Origin: Acidobacteria bacterium Mor1
GTDB lineage: Bacteria > Acidobacteriota > Polarisedimenticolia > Polarisedimenticolales > Polarisedimenticolaceae
Length of the DNA stretch: 64,000 nt
Reading direction: 5' to 3'
NCBI GenBank assembly: GCA_001664505.1
Contig: CP011806.1
Location: forward strand, 5,323,873 to 5,387,872
The position numbers and the translations under genes are program-made. Shown here piece by piece: positions 37,686 through 45,818 of this stretch (its first letter is position 1; each line of letters opens with the position of its first letter). The notes beneath the pieces are model-generated. The model did not search any database, was not told the origin of the DNA, and saw only the letters and a list, made by a program, of their open reading frames with translations.

Positions 37686-38524
37686 TCCCGCTTCTCCTCA
37701 TGGCGCGGGTCGAAGTGCTTTCCCTGGGCCATGGCGCGCAGGCGACGCCAGGCATCGTAGACCCCGCCGACCCCCCGCTTGCCGTCGATCAGCAGGTCGA
37801 AGGCCTTGGGATCCCGGCGTTGGGCCATCCGCGCGAGGGTGTTCTGGTTCTCCTCGAGTGCTTCCTCGAATACGCCTCGCAGGTCCCGGGCGTGTCCCGC
37901 CGGCGTTTCCGGTTGGTGCACCGGAGCGCCGAAGCGAACCAGGACCTCGGGCCGGGGCTCATTCCAGAAGACGTACTCGATGGCCAGGGGAATCGCCGAG
38001 AGGTCGGGAACTCGTTGGGCGAGATGGGCGATTCCCGGCGCCAGCTTGACCGGGCGCTCACGGGCGTCGGTGAACTTGCCCTCGGCGGTGACCCAGAGCG
38101 ACGCTTTCGGGCGAGCGAGCACGGCGCGTCCGGTGTTCAGGAAGTCGATGGCGCCGCGGCGGGAGTCCCGCTCGACGGGGAAGGCACCGAGCTTGCGGAA
38201 GAAGCGGTACTTCTCCAGGGCCTTGGCATCCATCGGCCCGTAACCCTGGTGGCCCGGGTAGAAGTGGGAGCAGAGCACCATGAACAGCACCGGATCCCAC
38301 CAGGATGCGTGGTTGGAGTAGAAGAGGGTCGGACCGTCGAGGCTCTCGGGGGGGAGGCCGTCCCAGGCGATCCGCACGCCGGTAAAGCGCCTGGCGAAGA
38401 AGCGCCGCAGGTAGATCACGAACCAGCGATAGAGCCGAGGAGAAAACTCGAGCGGCACCGCGGGGATCGCCTCAGGCTTCTCCCCGCGGCCGTCGCCGGG
38501 TCTCTTGACCGCGGCGAGTTTCAC
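37682..38524 (-). CDS. PlsC-type acyltransferase, likely CrtO-like
   Basis: A 280-residue acyltransferase. The catalytic HX4D motif is in YSNHASWWDPVLF; a substrate-binding segment GAFPVERDSRRGAIDFL and a later WVTAEGKFTD block follow the usual PlsC order. It begins with GTG overlapping the upstream stop (GTGA). In the staphyloxanthin pathway an acyltransferase (CrtO) esterifies the sugar; this gene occupies the same functional niche beside the glycosyltransferase. A general lysophospholipid acyltransferase role cannot be excluded from sequence alone. Confidence 0.82.
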   Translation of the reverse strand: MKLAAVKRPGDGRGEKPEAIPAVPLEFSPRLYRWFVIYLRRFFARRFTGVRIAWDGLPPESLDGPTLFYSNHASWWDPVLFMVLCSHFYPGHQGYGPMDAKALEKYRFFRKLGAFPVERDSRRGAIDFLNTGRAVLARPKASLWVTAEGKFTDARERPVKLAPGIAHLAQRVPDLSAIPLAIEYVFWNEPRPEVLVRFGAPVHQPETPAGHARDLRGVFEEALEENQNTLARMAQRRDPKAFDLLIDGKRGVGGVYDAWRRLRAMAQGKHFDPRHEEKRE

Positions 38525-40092
38525 CGCACTGCACTCCTCAGAACCTGCTCGGCGTCGCCGCCGGCCAGGGGCGTTTTCGAGGCGACGCCGTCCTGGTCGA
38601 GGGTATCGGCGGCGATCCAGCCGGACATCAGCGCCATCGGCATGCCCGGCCCCGGGTGCGCGGAGCCGCCGGCGAGGTACAGGCCCTCGATGTCGCGGCT
38701 GCGGTTGCCCGGTTTGAAGGCTCCGTTGAAGGTGCCGTGGCTGGCCAGTCCGTAGATCGCGCCACGGAGCACGCGGTAGCGCTCGTGGATGTCCTGGGGC
38801 GTCAGCGCCCGGTCGACGACGATACGGTCTTCGATGTCGTCCATGCCGGCGACCCGCTTGAGCTTGTCCAGGATGACCTTGCGGTAGGCGGGGTACATCG
38901 CCGACCAGTCCTGGCCGTCGCGCAGGTACGGAGCGTGGACAAGCACGTACAGCGCTTCTCCACCCTCGGGAGCGACTTCGGGTTCCGAGCGGGCGGGGGC
39001 GGCCACGTAGCAGGTCGGGTCCGGCGCCGGGACACCCTCGCCGTAGATCGCTTCGAACTCCGCCTCAGGATCCTCGGAGAAGACGAAGTTGTGGTGCAGC
39101 AGGTGATCGTATCCCTGCTTGAGTCCGAGGTAGAGCACGACGCCGGAGCAGGCCGGCTCGTACTTGCGCCGGCCCATGAAGCGGGTACCGACGTCGCCGT
39201 TGATCAATTCCTTGTGGGTGCGCACCGTGTCCATGTTGGAGACGACCGCCGAGACCGGAATGGTCTCTCCCCGGTGGGTGACCACGCCGGTGGTCCGGCC
39301 GTCCTTGGTCTCGATCCGGTCGATGCCGGTGGAGTGACGCATCTCGACGCCCAGTTCGGTGGCCAGCTTGGCCAGGGCGACCGGAACCGCGCGGGTGCCG
39401 CCGCGGGGGTACCAGACGCCCCCTTCGGTTTGCATGTGGGCGATGCTGCAGAGCACCGCCGGCGAGTTGTAGGGCGAAGAGCCGACGTACTGGGTGAAGT
39501 GGTCCAACATCTGGGCGACCCGGTCGTCGCCGATCCGCGAGCGGATCGTTCCGGCGACGGTGCGCCCCATGCGCAGGGCGGCCACGTCGCTCAGGGTCGA
39601 CAAGCTCAGGCTGCCGCGGAAGTTCATCGTGTCCGTGAAGTCCTCGACCGACTTCCAGAAGAAGAACTTCTCGGAGATGCCGTGGAGCCGTTCGGACAGT
39701 TCGATGAAGCGCTTGTACCCGGCGGCGACCTGCTCGCCGGCGTAGTGCTGCAGCTCGCCGGTCATCTTCTCGATGTGCTCGTGAAGATCCAGTACCGAGC
39801 CGTCCTCGAAGAAGCAGCGCCACTGCGGGTCGAGACGGATCAGGTCCAGTTCGCGGTGCAGGTCCCGGCCGGACTCGCCGAAGATGCGCTCGAGCACCCG
39901 CGGTACGGTCAGGATCGTCGGGCCCATGTCGAAGCGGAAGCCGTCTTCTTCGAGCACCGCGGCCTTGCCGCCGAACCAGGGGTTCTTCTCCAGCAAGGTC
40001 ACCTGATAGCCCCGGGCGGCCAGGGTGCAGGCGGCCGCGAGGCCTCCCAGTCCGCCACCAATCACAGCAACTCGTTCATCTCGGTTCGTCAT
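38521..40092 (-). CDS. CrtN/CrtP-type carotenoid desaturase or oxidase (second copy)
   Basis: A 523-residue flavoprotein from the ATG at 40092 (GAGGGA upstream). The dinucleotide motif VAVIGGGLGGLAAACTLAARG sits at the N-terminus, followed by LEKNPWFGGKAAVLEEDGF and DMGPTILTVPRVLERIF. The C-terminal FAD motif is GLYLAGGSAHPGPGMPMALMSG. This is the CrtI superfamily. With another copy in the operon, one probably desaturates and one oxidises a terminal methyl group (CrtP/CrtNb role), but the split cannot be decided by eye. It starts 8 bp after the aldehyde dehydrogenase stop. Confidence 0.88.
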   Translation of the reverse strand: MTNRDERVAVIGGGLGGLAAACTLAARGYQVTLLEKNPWFGGKAAVLEEDGFRFDMGPTILTVPRVLERIFGESGRDLHRELDLIRLDPQWRCFFEDGSVLDLHEHIEKMTGELQHYAGEQVAAGYKRFIELSERLHGISEKFFFWKSVEDFTDTMNFRGSLSLSTLSDVAALRMGRTVAGTIRSRIGDDRVAQMLDHFTQYVGSSPYNSPAVLCSIAHMQTEGGVWYPRGGTRAVPVALAKLATELGVEMRHSTGIDRIETKDGRTTGVVTHRGETIPVSAVVSNMDTVRTHKELINGDVGTRFMGRRKYEPACSGVVLYLGLKQGYDHLLHHNFVFSEDPEAEFEAIYGEGVPAPDPTCYVAAPARSEPEVAPEGGEALYVLVHAPYLRDGQDWSAMYPAYRKVILDKLKRVAGMDDIEDRIVVDRALTPQDIHERYRVLRGAIYGLASHGTFNGAFKPGNRSRDIEGLYLAGGSAHPGPGMPMALMSGWIAADTLDQDGVASKTPLAGGDAEQVLRSAVR

Positions 40093-40100
40093 CGTTTCCC

Positions 40101-41558
40101 TCACTTGCGACCCGCCCGGGCGATCACGGTCTTCAGAAGCTCGATCCATCCACGAACGCGCATGCCGGGACTGCCGTGGGCAGCCCGGGCGTACGCGCTG
40201 AAAAGTCTAGTCTCGTCGCCGACCGGCGGATCCAGGTGCGGACGTCCGCGTCCGCTCCGGGTGCTGACCGCCTTGGTCCGCGTCAGTTCCAGCAGCCCCT
40301 CGGCACCGCGAGTCACGCCGAAGCCGCTCAGTCCGCTGCCGCCGAAGGGGAGGCGGGGGTCGGCTGTCGGCACGACGGCGTCGTTGATCACCACCACGCC
40401 GGCGCGGATCCGCTGTGCCAATGCCCGGGCACCGGCTTCCCCGCCGAACACCGTCGCGCCCAGGGCGTAGGGGCACTCCGAGTCGCGAATCAGCGCCTGC
40501 TCGTCACCCTGGACCGGGATGACCGAGATCAGCGGCAGCATCAGGTTGGCGGAGAGCAGGGGAGAGCCGACCGGTACGCCGTCGACGACCGTCGGCGCCA
40601 TCGTATCCTGTTCGTCGATGCCGCCGCAGACGACCTGGGCGCCATCCCGTTCTGCTTCGGAGAGCCAGCCCCGAAGCTTCCCGGCCATTGCGGCCGGGAT
40701 CGGGACTCGTTCGGCGTTACGGACCTCTGCCGCCAGGTGTTCGACCATCCCCTGGTGAATATCCTGATGCACGAACATACGGCGGGGGCCGATGCAGGTC
40801 GCACCCCCGTTGAGTTTCAGCGCGAAGGCGAGGGAGCGTGCGGTCAGCTTCAGGTCGGCGTCGTTGCGCACGAAGACCGCGTCGCAGCCGGAGAGCTCCA
40901 TGGTTGCCGGGGTTGCCGAGCCGGCCAACCGGCTGAGCACGGTCTGACCGGTTGCGAGGGAGCCGGTAAGCAAGACCTTGTCGACACCCGCCTCGATCGC
41001 GGTTTCGGCTGCTTCCACCGACTCGTCGAGAATCGTCAGGGTCCCCGGGGGCAGACCGGCGTCCTGCAGCCAGCCTGCCAGCAGACGCATCGGCGCCGAA
41101 CATCCCGGAGCCGGTTTGACCAGCACGCTGTTGCCTGCGGTCAGCGCCTGGAGCAACTGAACACCGGGCAGGAACAGCGGGTAGTTGGAGGGTGCGAGGA
41201 TCAGCACCAGGCCCAGAGGTTCCCGCAGGATCTCGAGGCGGGTTCCGGCGAGCCAGGCGGGGCGCCCGCGGCGCTCGGTCCTCGGGGCGAGGAGCGCGGC
41301 GGCCCGCCGCTCGAGGAACTTGCAGGCGTCGGCCAGGGGGAGCACCTCGGCGGTCAAGGTGTCGGGCACCGGGCGGCGATCGACGCTGGCGGCCAGAGTC
41401 TCGGCATCCTCGGCGATACGGCGGCGCAGCCGCTCGACCACCCGAAGCCGCTCGGCAATCGAATCCCGTCTCCAGCGTCTGCCGGCGGCGCGAGCCGAGC
41501 GGATCAGGTCGTCGAAGGCTTTGCGGCTCATCGACTCGATGGAGACCGGTTCGATCAT
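40101..41558 (-). CDS. Aldehyde dehydrogenase, likely carotenoid-aldehyde oxidising (CrtNc/AldH-like)
   Basis: A 485-residue NAD(P)-dependent aldehyde dehydrogenase. The cofactor site [18 protein letters not shown], the Glu motif [12 protein letters not shown] and the catalytic Cys in [11 protein letters not shown] are all present, and [16 protein letters not shown] marks the C-terminal part. It sits between two carotenoid flavoproteins and overlaps the first by ATGA. That is the place expected for oxidation of a carotenoid aldehyde to the carboxylic acid in staphyloxanthin-like pathways. The substrate is inferred from context. Confidence 0.88.
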   Translation of the reverse strand: MIEPVSIESMSRKAFDDLIRSARAAGRRWRRDSIAERLRVVERLRRRIAEDAETLAASVDRRPVPDTLTAEVLPLADACKFLERRAAALLAPRTERRGRPAWLAGTRLEILREPLGLVLILAPSNYPLFLPGVQLLQALTAGNSVLVKPAPGCSAPMRLLAGWLQDAGLPPGTLTILDESVEAAETAIEAGVDKVLLTGSLATGQTVLSRLAGSATPATMELSGCDAVFVRNDADLKLTARSLAFALKLNGGATCIGPRRMFVHQDIHQGMVEHLAAEVRNAERVPIPAAMAGKLRGWLSEAERDGAQVVCGGIDEQDTMAPTVVDGVPVGSPLLSANLMLPLISVIPVQGDEQALIRDSECPYALGATVFGGEAGARALAQRIRAGVVVINDAVVPTADPRLPFGGSGLSGFGVTRGAEGLLELTRTKAVSTRSGRGRPHLDPPVGDETRLFSAYARAAHGSPGMRVRGWIELLKTVIARAGRK

Positions 41559-43126
41559 CGTGCGTTGGCTACCGATCGTGCGGGAGCGAGTTCCGGCGCT
41601 TCGGCGGCCGGGGTGACCTGTTCACGGTAATCCGCGACGCCGAGATCCCGGCTCAGCAGTTCCGAGCTGATCTTGGCCGACTCGAAGATGACCGGCAGGC
41701 CGCTTCCCGGGTGGGTGCCGCCGCCGACCAGGTAGACCCCTTCGAGATCCTCGAAGCGGTTGCGGGGGCGCATGTGCAGCATCTGGTCGAGTGAGTGGGC
41801 CAGGTTGAAGGTCGCGCCCTTGTAGATCCGCTGCTCGTGCTGCCAACCGGCAGGGGTCAGCACCTTCTCGTAGCGGATCCGGGACTCCACGTCCTCGAGG
41901 CCGATCTTCTCCAGCTGCTTGAGCACCAGCGAGCGGAAGCGCGGGGTTTCGACGGACCAGTCCACGTTGGGATGCTGGTGGGTCACCGGGACCAGCACGT
42001 AGAGGCTGGACATTCCCGGGGGCGCCATGGCCGGGTCGGTGACGCAGGGGTTCTGCACGTAGAACGAGGGGTTGTCCGACAGCACGTGCCGCTTCTCGAT
42101 GTCCTTGAGGTTCTGCTGGTAGTCCCGGGTCAGGAAGATGTTGTGGTGGTCGAGCTTTTCCTCCCGACCGGTGATGCCCAGGTACATCATGAAGGTCGAG
42201 CAGGAGTACTTCTTCTTTTTCAGCTTGCGGTCGGTCCAGCGCTTGCGCAGCCGGTCGGGGACCAGCCGGCTCATCGCGGCGGCGAAGTCGGCGTTGATCA
42301 CCATGGCGTCGCCACGGTAGATGCCTTCGGGGGTGCGCACGCCGACCGCTCGGCGGCCCTCGAAGAGAATCTCTTCAACCGGTTCGTTGAGCCGGATGTC
42401 GACCCCCTGATCGGTCGCGACACGGGCCATGGCCCGGGACACCGCGCCGCAGCCACCCTTGGGGTGGTAGACGCCGTGCTCGTACTCGAGGAACGCCAGG
42501 ATCGTGAACAGGCTGGGGCACTGATAGGGGGACATGCCCAGGTACTTGCTCTGGAACGAGAAGGCCAGCCGGATGCGCGGGTCGCGGAACCAGCGGCCGA
42601 GGTCGCGGTCGACGCTTTGATGGGGGCGCACCAGCGGAAGAATCTTGGGGGATATGCGCAGTAGATCGCGCCAGCTGTTGAACGGAGACTCGAGAATCGG
42701 CTTGAACGCCTCGAGCTTGGCCCGGTTGTCGGCGACGTAGCGGTCCAGACCGTCGGCATCGCCGGGGGAGAGTCTCGCGATCTCCGCCCGGAAGCGGCCC
42801 ATGTCCGAGGTCGCGGTCAGTTCGCCGCCGTCCTCGAAGGTCAAGCGGTAGTGCTTGTCCAGGCGAATCAGGTCGACCTCTTCGTCAAGGTTCCGGCCGC
42901 AGGCCTCGAAGATCGAGCGCAGGACCTGGGGATAGAGAAAGAAGGTCGGTCCGAGATCGAACTTGAAGCCGTCCTGTTCCAGCGTGGAGGTTCGCCCCCC
43001 GACCTGGTCCTGGCGTTCGACCACGGTTACTTCGAAGCCGGCTCTGGACAGCAGCATGGCGCTGGCCAGGCCCCCCGGCCCCGCTCCTACGACGATCACC
43101 CGTTTCCCGTTGGCTGCGTTATTCAC
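41555..43126 (-). CDS. CrtN/CrtI-type carotenoid desaturase (first gene of operon)
   Basis: A 523-residue CrtI-superfamily flavoprotein. FAD-binding motif [20 protein letters not shown] at the N-terminus, then [20 protein letters not shown] and [15 protein letters not shown]-terminal motif [20 protein letters not shown]. Its start has GAGGAG 9 nt upstream and a promoter about 60 bp away. As first gene it probably performs the desaturation steps on dehydrosqualene, squalene or phytoene. No synthase for any of these is in the window, so the precursor must come from elsewhere, possibly squalene. Confidence 0.88.
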   Translation of the reverse strand: MNNAANGKRVIVVGAGPGGLASAMLLSRAGFEVTVVERQDQVGGRTSTLEQDGFKFDLGPTFFLYPQVLRSIFEACGRNLDEEVDLIRLDKHYRLTFEDGGELTATSDMGRFRAEIARLSPGDADGLDRYVADNRAKLEAFKPILESPFNSWRDLLRISPKILPLVRPHQSVDRDLGRWFRDPRIRLAFSFQSKYLGMSPYQCPSLFTILAFLEYEHGVYHPKGGCGAVSRAMARVATDQGVDIRLNEPVEEILFEGRRAVGVRTPEGIYRGDAMVINADFAAAMSRLVPDRLRKRWTDRKLKKKKYSCSTFMMYLGITGREEKLDHHNIFLTRDYQQNLKDIEKRHVLSDNPSFYVQNPCVTDPAMAPPGMSSLYVLVPVTHQHPNVDWSVETPRFRSLVLKQLEKIGLEDVESRIRYEKVLTPAGWQHEQRIYKGATFNLAHSLDQMLHMRPRNRFEDLEGVYLVGGGTHPGSGLPVIFESAKISSELLSRDLGVADYREQVTPAAEAPELAPARSVANAR

Positions 43127-43185
43127 GACATCTCCTCAGGCTGAGTCCTGCGCCGGGCAGCTCCCCAGTGCGCCCGACCCCGATC

Positions 43186-43213
43186 ATTCTAGCTTCTGTC
43201 CAGAAAGTGACAA
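43186..43213 (-). promoter_or_regulatory. Sigma70-like promoter of the carotenoid operon
   Basis: On the minus strand: -35 TTGTCA (plus 43213-43208), 16-bp spacer, -10 TAGAAT (plus 43191-43186). It lies about 60 bp upstream of the desaturase start. The -35 falls between the arms of the inverted repeat at 43197-43229. Confidence 0.6.
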
Positions 43214-43229
43214 GAATTTTTTCTGGACA
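43197..43229. promoter_or_regulatory. Inverted-repeat operator TGTCCAGAAA - N13 - TTTCTGGACA
   Basis: Perfect 10-bp arms at 43197-43206 and 43220-43229 enclose the -35 box of the carotenoid promoter; one arm fills most of the -35/-10 spacer. A dimeric repressor bound here would block RNA polymerase. MerR-type light regulators (CarH/LitR) are known to act this way on carotenoid promoters, but no regulator gene is in the window. Confidence 0.6.
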
Positions 43230-43253
43230 AAGCCGTATCAAGTGAGTCGTTTG

Positions 43254-43272
43254 GCGAAAATTTTGCGAAAAT
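43254..43272. repeat. Two copies of GCGAAAAT, 11 bp apart
   Basis: Copies at 43254-43261 and 43265-43272, one helical turn apart and upstream of the operator. They could be an additional regulator site or an UP-like A/T element. Confidence 0.35.
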
Positions 43273-43381
43273 GAATTCCTCTGTCGACTCTTTGTTCGTG
43301 TCGTGAAGGGTTTCGGTCCAGATCGGGGTCTGGATTCGGCCCGGGATGATTTTAAGCCAGAGAATGGGGCGAGCAGAGCGC

Positions 43382-43387
43382 TAGACT
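43382..43387 (+). promoter_or_regulatory. Putative -10 box (TAGACT) for leaderless start at 43394
   Basis: TAGACT is followed by GCCCCC and then ATG (6 nt). There is no purine-rich site, so initiation is probably leaderless. Confidence 0.45.
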
Positions 43388-43393
43388 GCCCCC

Positions 43394-44266
43394 ATGCGTT
43401 ACGAAGGGACCGTCTACCGGCCGCCCAGCGAGGCGGATGCATTCATCCTGCAGGCCACCATCGGTTGCTCCTGGAACGCCTGCACGTACTGCGACATGTA
43501 CCGGGCGAAGCAATTCCGGGTGCGCGACATGTCCGAGGTCCTCGCGGACATCGAGGAGGTCCGGCAGGCGGCCGGGGACCAGGTGGACAAGGTCTTCGTT
43601 GCCGACGGCGACGCCCTGGTGATGGAGCTGGGCCACTGGCGGGAGATCCTGGATGCGTGCCGCGAGGCGTTTCCGCGGCTCCGCCGGGTGAGTTGCTATG
43701 CCACGGCGATGAACCTCAAGGCCAAGTCCGTCGAAGAACTGAAGTCGCTGCGGGAGTGGGGTCTGCGCCTCTGCTACATCGGGCCGGAGTCGGGGGACGA
43801 CCCGACCATGAAGAAGATCGCCAAGGGGGCCGGGTTCGACGACCATGCCGAGGCCGCCCGCCGGGCTCACGAAGCGGGGCTCAAGCTCTCGGCGATCTTC
43901 CTGCTGGGAGCCGGCGGTGTCGAGCGCAGCCAGGAGCACGCTCGGGCGTCGGCGGAGCTGGCGACGGCGATGAACCCGCGCTTCGTCTCCCTGCTGACCC
44001 TGACGGTGATTCCGGGGACTCCGATTGCCAAACTTCAGGAGCGAGGCAAGTTCACCCTGCCGGGGGTCGAGGCCCTGCTGCGTGAACTTCGGACCTTCGT
44101 TGCGCACGCCGAGCCGCGGGATGCGATCTTCCGCACCAACCACGCGTCGAACTACTTGCCGCTCTCCGGACGCTTGCCCAGGGACCGGGAGCGGATCGTC
44201 GGGGTCGTCGATGCAGCCCTGGGCGGAGACGCGCCGCTACGGCCGGAGTGGGCCCGGGGGCTCTGA
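43394..44266 (+). CDS. Radical SAM protein
   Basis: A 290-residue radical SAM enzyme. The cluster motif is C25-x4-C30-x2-C33 in IGCSWNACTYCDMY, the variant found in a COG1032-like group. Later parts include KVFVADGDALVM, YIGPESGDD and FLLGAGG, consistent with a TIM-barrel-like core. No B12-binding domain or extra cluster motif is visible. Substrate unknown. It is divergent from the carotenoid operon, with its promoter 200 bp away, so a functional link is possible but unproven. Confidence 0.87.
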   Translation: MRYEGTVYRPPSEADAFILQATIGCSWNACTYCDMYRAKQFRVRDMSEVLADIEEVRQAAGDQVDKVFVADGDALVMELGHWREILDACREAFPRLRRVSCYATAMNLKAKSVEELKSLREWGLRLCYIGPESGDDPTMKKIAKGAGFDDHAEAARRAHEAGLKLSAIFLLGAGGVERSQEHARASAELATAMNPRFVSLLTLTVIPGTPIAKLQERGKFTLPGVEALLRELRTFVAHAEPRDAIFRTNHASNYLPLSGRLPRDRERIVGVVDAALGGDAPLRPEWARGL

Positions 44267-44290
44267 CCGCGGGTGGCGCGGCCGCAGCCG

Positions 44291-44755
44291 CTACCAACCC
44301 AGGGTGCCGGGTCCGCCCTTGAACGGGCCGCGCAGGTCCTCGGTGATCCACCCGCCGTAGAAGTCTCCTTCCTGGGGCTTGACCCGTTCGTCGTCAACGA
44401 AACAGGCGTCCATCTTCCCGGCGTAGAACGAGAGGTAGCCCGCCATCGCCTCGAACCCGCGGGTCGGCTCCGGATAGGCCCAGGCGGCATGGCCGGCGGT
44501 GCGACCGTCGACGGTGACGTCGAAGTAGCGGGCCAGCCCCTTGAACTCGCAGTAGCTGCTGCTGGGCGATTCGGTCAGGTACTCCATCCGCACATCCTCG
44601 GGGGGCACGTAGTAGGCGGGAGGATGGCTGGTCTCGAGCACCCGGTAGGCCCGGGCCGTGTCCAGAAGCAACACGCCGTTGAATTCGATGCGCAGCCTGC
44701 GGCCGGTGGGCTCCAGCCGTGGCGGACGGGGATAGTCCCAGACGGATTCGCTCAT
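44291..44755 (-). CDS. DUF427-family protein
   Basis: A 154-residue protein from the ATG at 44755. DUF427 hallmarks are RLRIEFNGVLLLDTARAYRVLE, HPPAYYVPPEDVRMEYL, SYCEFKGLARYFDV and AWAYPEP. These are small beta-rich cytoplasmic proteins of unknown role. The start is supported by TACGCT 6 nt upstream; an in-frame ATG lies at 44782. Confidence 0.88.
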   Translation of the reverse strand: MSESVWDYPRPPRLEPTGRRLRIEFNGVLLLDTARAYRVLETSHPPAYYVPPEDVRMEYLTESPSSSYCEFKGLARYFDVTVDGRTAGHAAWAYPEPTRGFEAMAGYLSFYAGKMDACFVDDERVKPQEGDFYGGWITEDLRGPFKGGPGTLGW

Positions 44756-44761
44756 GTGTCG

Positions 44762-44767
44762 AGCGTA
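44762..44767 (-). promoter_or_regulatory. Putative -10 box (TACGCT) for leaderless start at 44755
   Basis: On the minus strand TACGCT is followed by CGACAC and then ATG, a 6-nt gap, with no ribosome binding site. Confidence 0.35.
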
Positions 44768-44815
44768 GCAGGGTCGCGCCACCCGGGCGGGCCGGGCCGG
44801 TAGAGGCTCCCGGGG

Positions 44816-45154
44816 CTAGTTGTCTTCCCCGGGTTTGTAGACCGCGGGGAAGGGCATCAGGTTGCTCTCGCTGTCGGACCGCTGGGAAATGCGGCTCTGT
44901 CCTTCTTTTTCGACCTGATCGATGCGGACCACCGCGTGCATCGGCACGAAGAAGCGGCGTACGCCCTTGAACTCGTTGCGCAGCCTTTCCTCGGAGGGAT
45001 CGACAACCACCTGAGTCGTCTGACCGAAGAGCAGGCCCTCGATCTCGACGAAGCCCATCATGCCGCCCTGGGTGACCGACTCGCAGTAGATCTCGTAGAT
45101 CTGGCCGCGGTTGTAGAAGATCACCTTGTAGCGCGTTTCGGTCTTTTCGCTCAT
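44816..45154 (-). CDS. DUF1820-family protein
   Basis: A 112-residue cytoplasmic protein. It matches the DUF1820 pattern known mainly from Gammaproteobacteria: YKVIFYNRGQIYEIYCESV, GFVEIEGLLFG, TQVVVDPSEERLRNEFKGV and RFFVPMHAVVRIDQVEKEG. Role unknown. A GAGGTGAG ribosome binding site precedes the ATG. It is divergent from tspO across 101 bp and upstream of the DUF427 gene in the same direction. Confidence 0.88.
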   Translation of the reverse strand: MSEKTETRYKVIFYNRGQIYEIYCESVTQGGMMGFVEIEGLLFGQTTQVVVDPSEERLRNEFKGVRRFFVPMHAVVRIDQVEKEGQSRISQRSDSESNLMPFPAVYKPGEDN

Positions 45155-45255
45155 GGCCGTTCGCTCACCTCGCTGCTAACCATAGTTCAGGGGCTCGCGC
45201 CGGCACAAGCCGCGGCCCCGTCCTCCCGGAGTCACCGAGCGCAAGGAGAAGCCTA

Positions 45256-45765
45256 ATGCAGGCCACCAACGCCGAAGCCCCTGCCGAGTCCTTCGGCCGC
45301 AGTCTTGTTGCCCTCGTGGTCGCTGTCCTGGCTTGTCTGGGGATCGGCGGAGCGGGGTCGGCGTTGACCAACGTTTCGGTCAAGACCTGGTATCCCACGT
45401 TGACCAAGCCATCCTGGAATCCACCCGACGCGGCCTTTCCGATCGTCTGGACCACTCTGTTCGTGATGATGGGGATCTCCGCATGGCTTGTCTGGCGCCG
45501 GCGCCGGCTGGTCCGCGTCGACCGGGCGCTGATCCTGTTCGCCGTGCAGCTGGCGCTCAACATCGCCTGGTCGGCGTTGTTCTTCACCCTGCGCAACCCG
45601 GGTCTGGCCTTCGCAGAGATCCTGATGCTGTGGGTGATGATTGCGGCGACGGCCGCGGCCTTCTTCAAGGTGTCCCGGCTCGCCGGGTGGCTGCTGGTGC
45701 CCTACCTCGCCTGGGTCGGCTTTGCTGCGGTGCTGAACTTCACGATCTGGCGGCTGAACAGCTAG
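45256..45765 (+). CDS. tspO: TspO/MBR family tryptophan-rich sensory protein
   Basis: A 169-residue protein with five transmembrane helices. Family motifs are WYPTLTKPSWNPPDAAFPIVW, then WSALFFTLRNPGLAF and WLLVPYLAWVGFAAVLNFTIW. TspO binds porphyrins and sterols and tunes tetrapyrrole or carotenoid gene expression in some bacteria, where it is linked to light and oxygen responses. It lies 2 kb from the carotenoid operon, which fits but does not prove such a role. AAGGAG lies 7 nt before the ATG. Confidence 0.92.
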   Translation: MQATNAEAPAESFGRSLVALVVAVLACLGIGGAGSALTNVSVKTWYPTLTKPSWNPPDAAFPIVWTTLFVMMGISAWLVWRRRRLVRVDRALILFAVQLALNIAWSALFFTLRNPGLAFAEILMLWVMIAATAAAFFKVSRLAGWLLVPYLAWVGFAAVLNFTIWRLNS

Positions 45766-45790
45766 CGGGCCCGGATTGCTCCGGGCCCGC
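45765..45790. terminator. Hairpin between convergent tspO and subtilisin genes
   Basis: A perfect 11-bp stem GCGGGCCCGGA / TCCGGGCCCGC with loop TTGC. There is no T-run, but its place just after tspO and before the convergent stop suggests a bidirectional terminator. Confidence 0.65.
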
Positions 45791-45818
45791 GCCGTTCCTT
45801 GATCGCCGGTCGAGTCGG

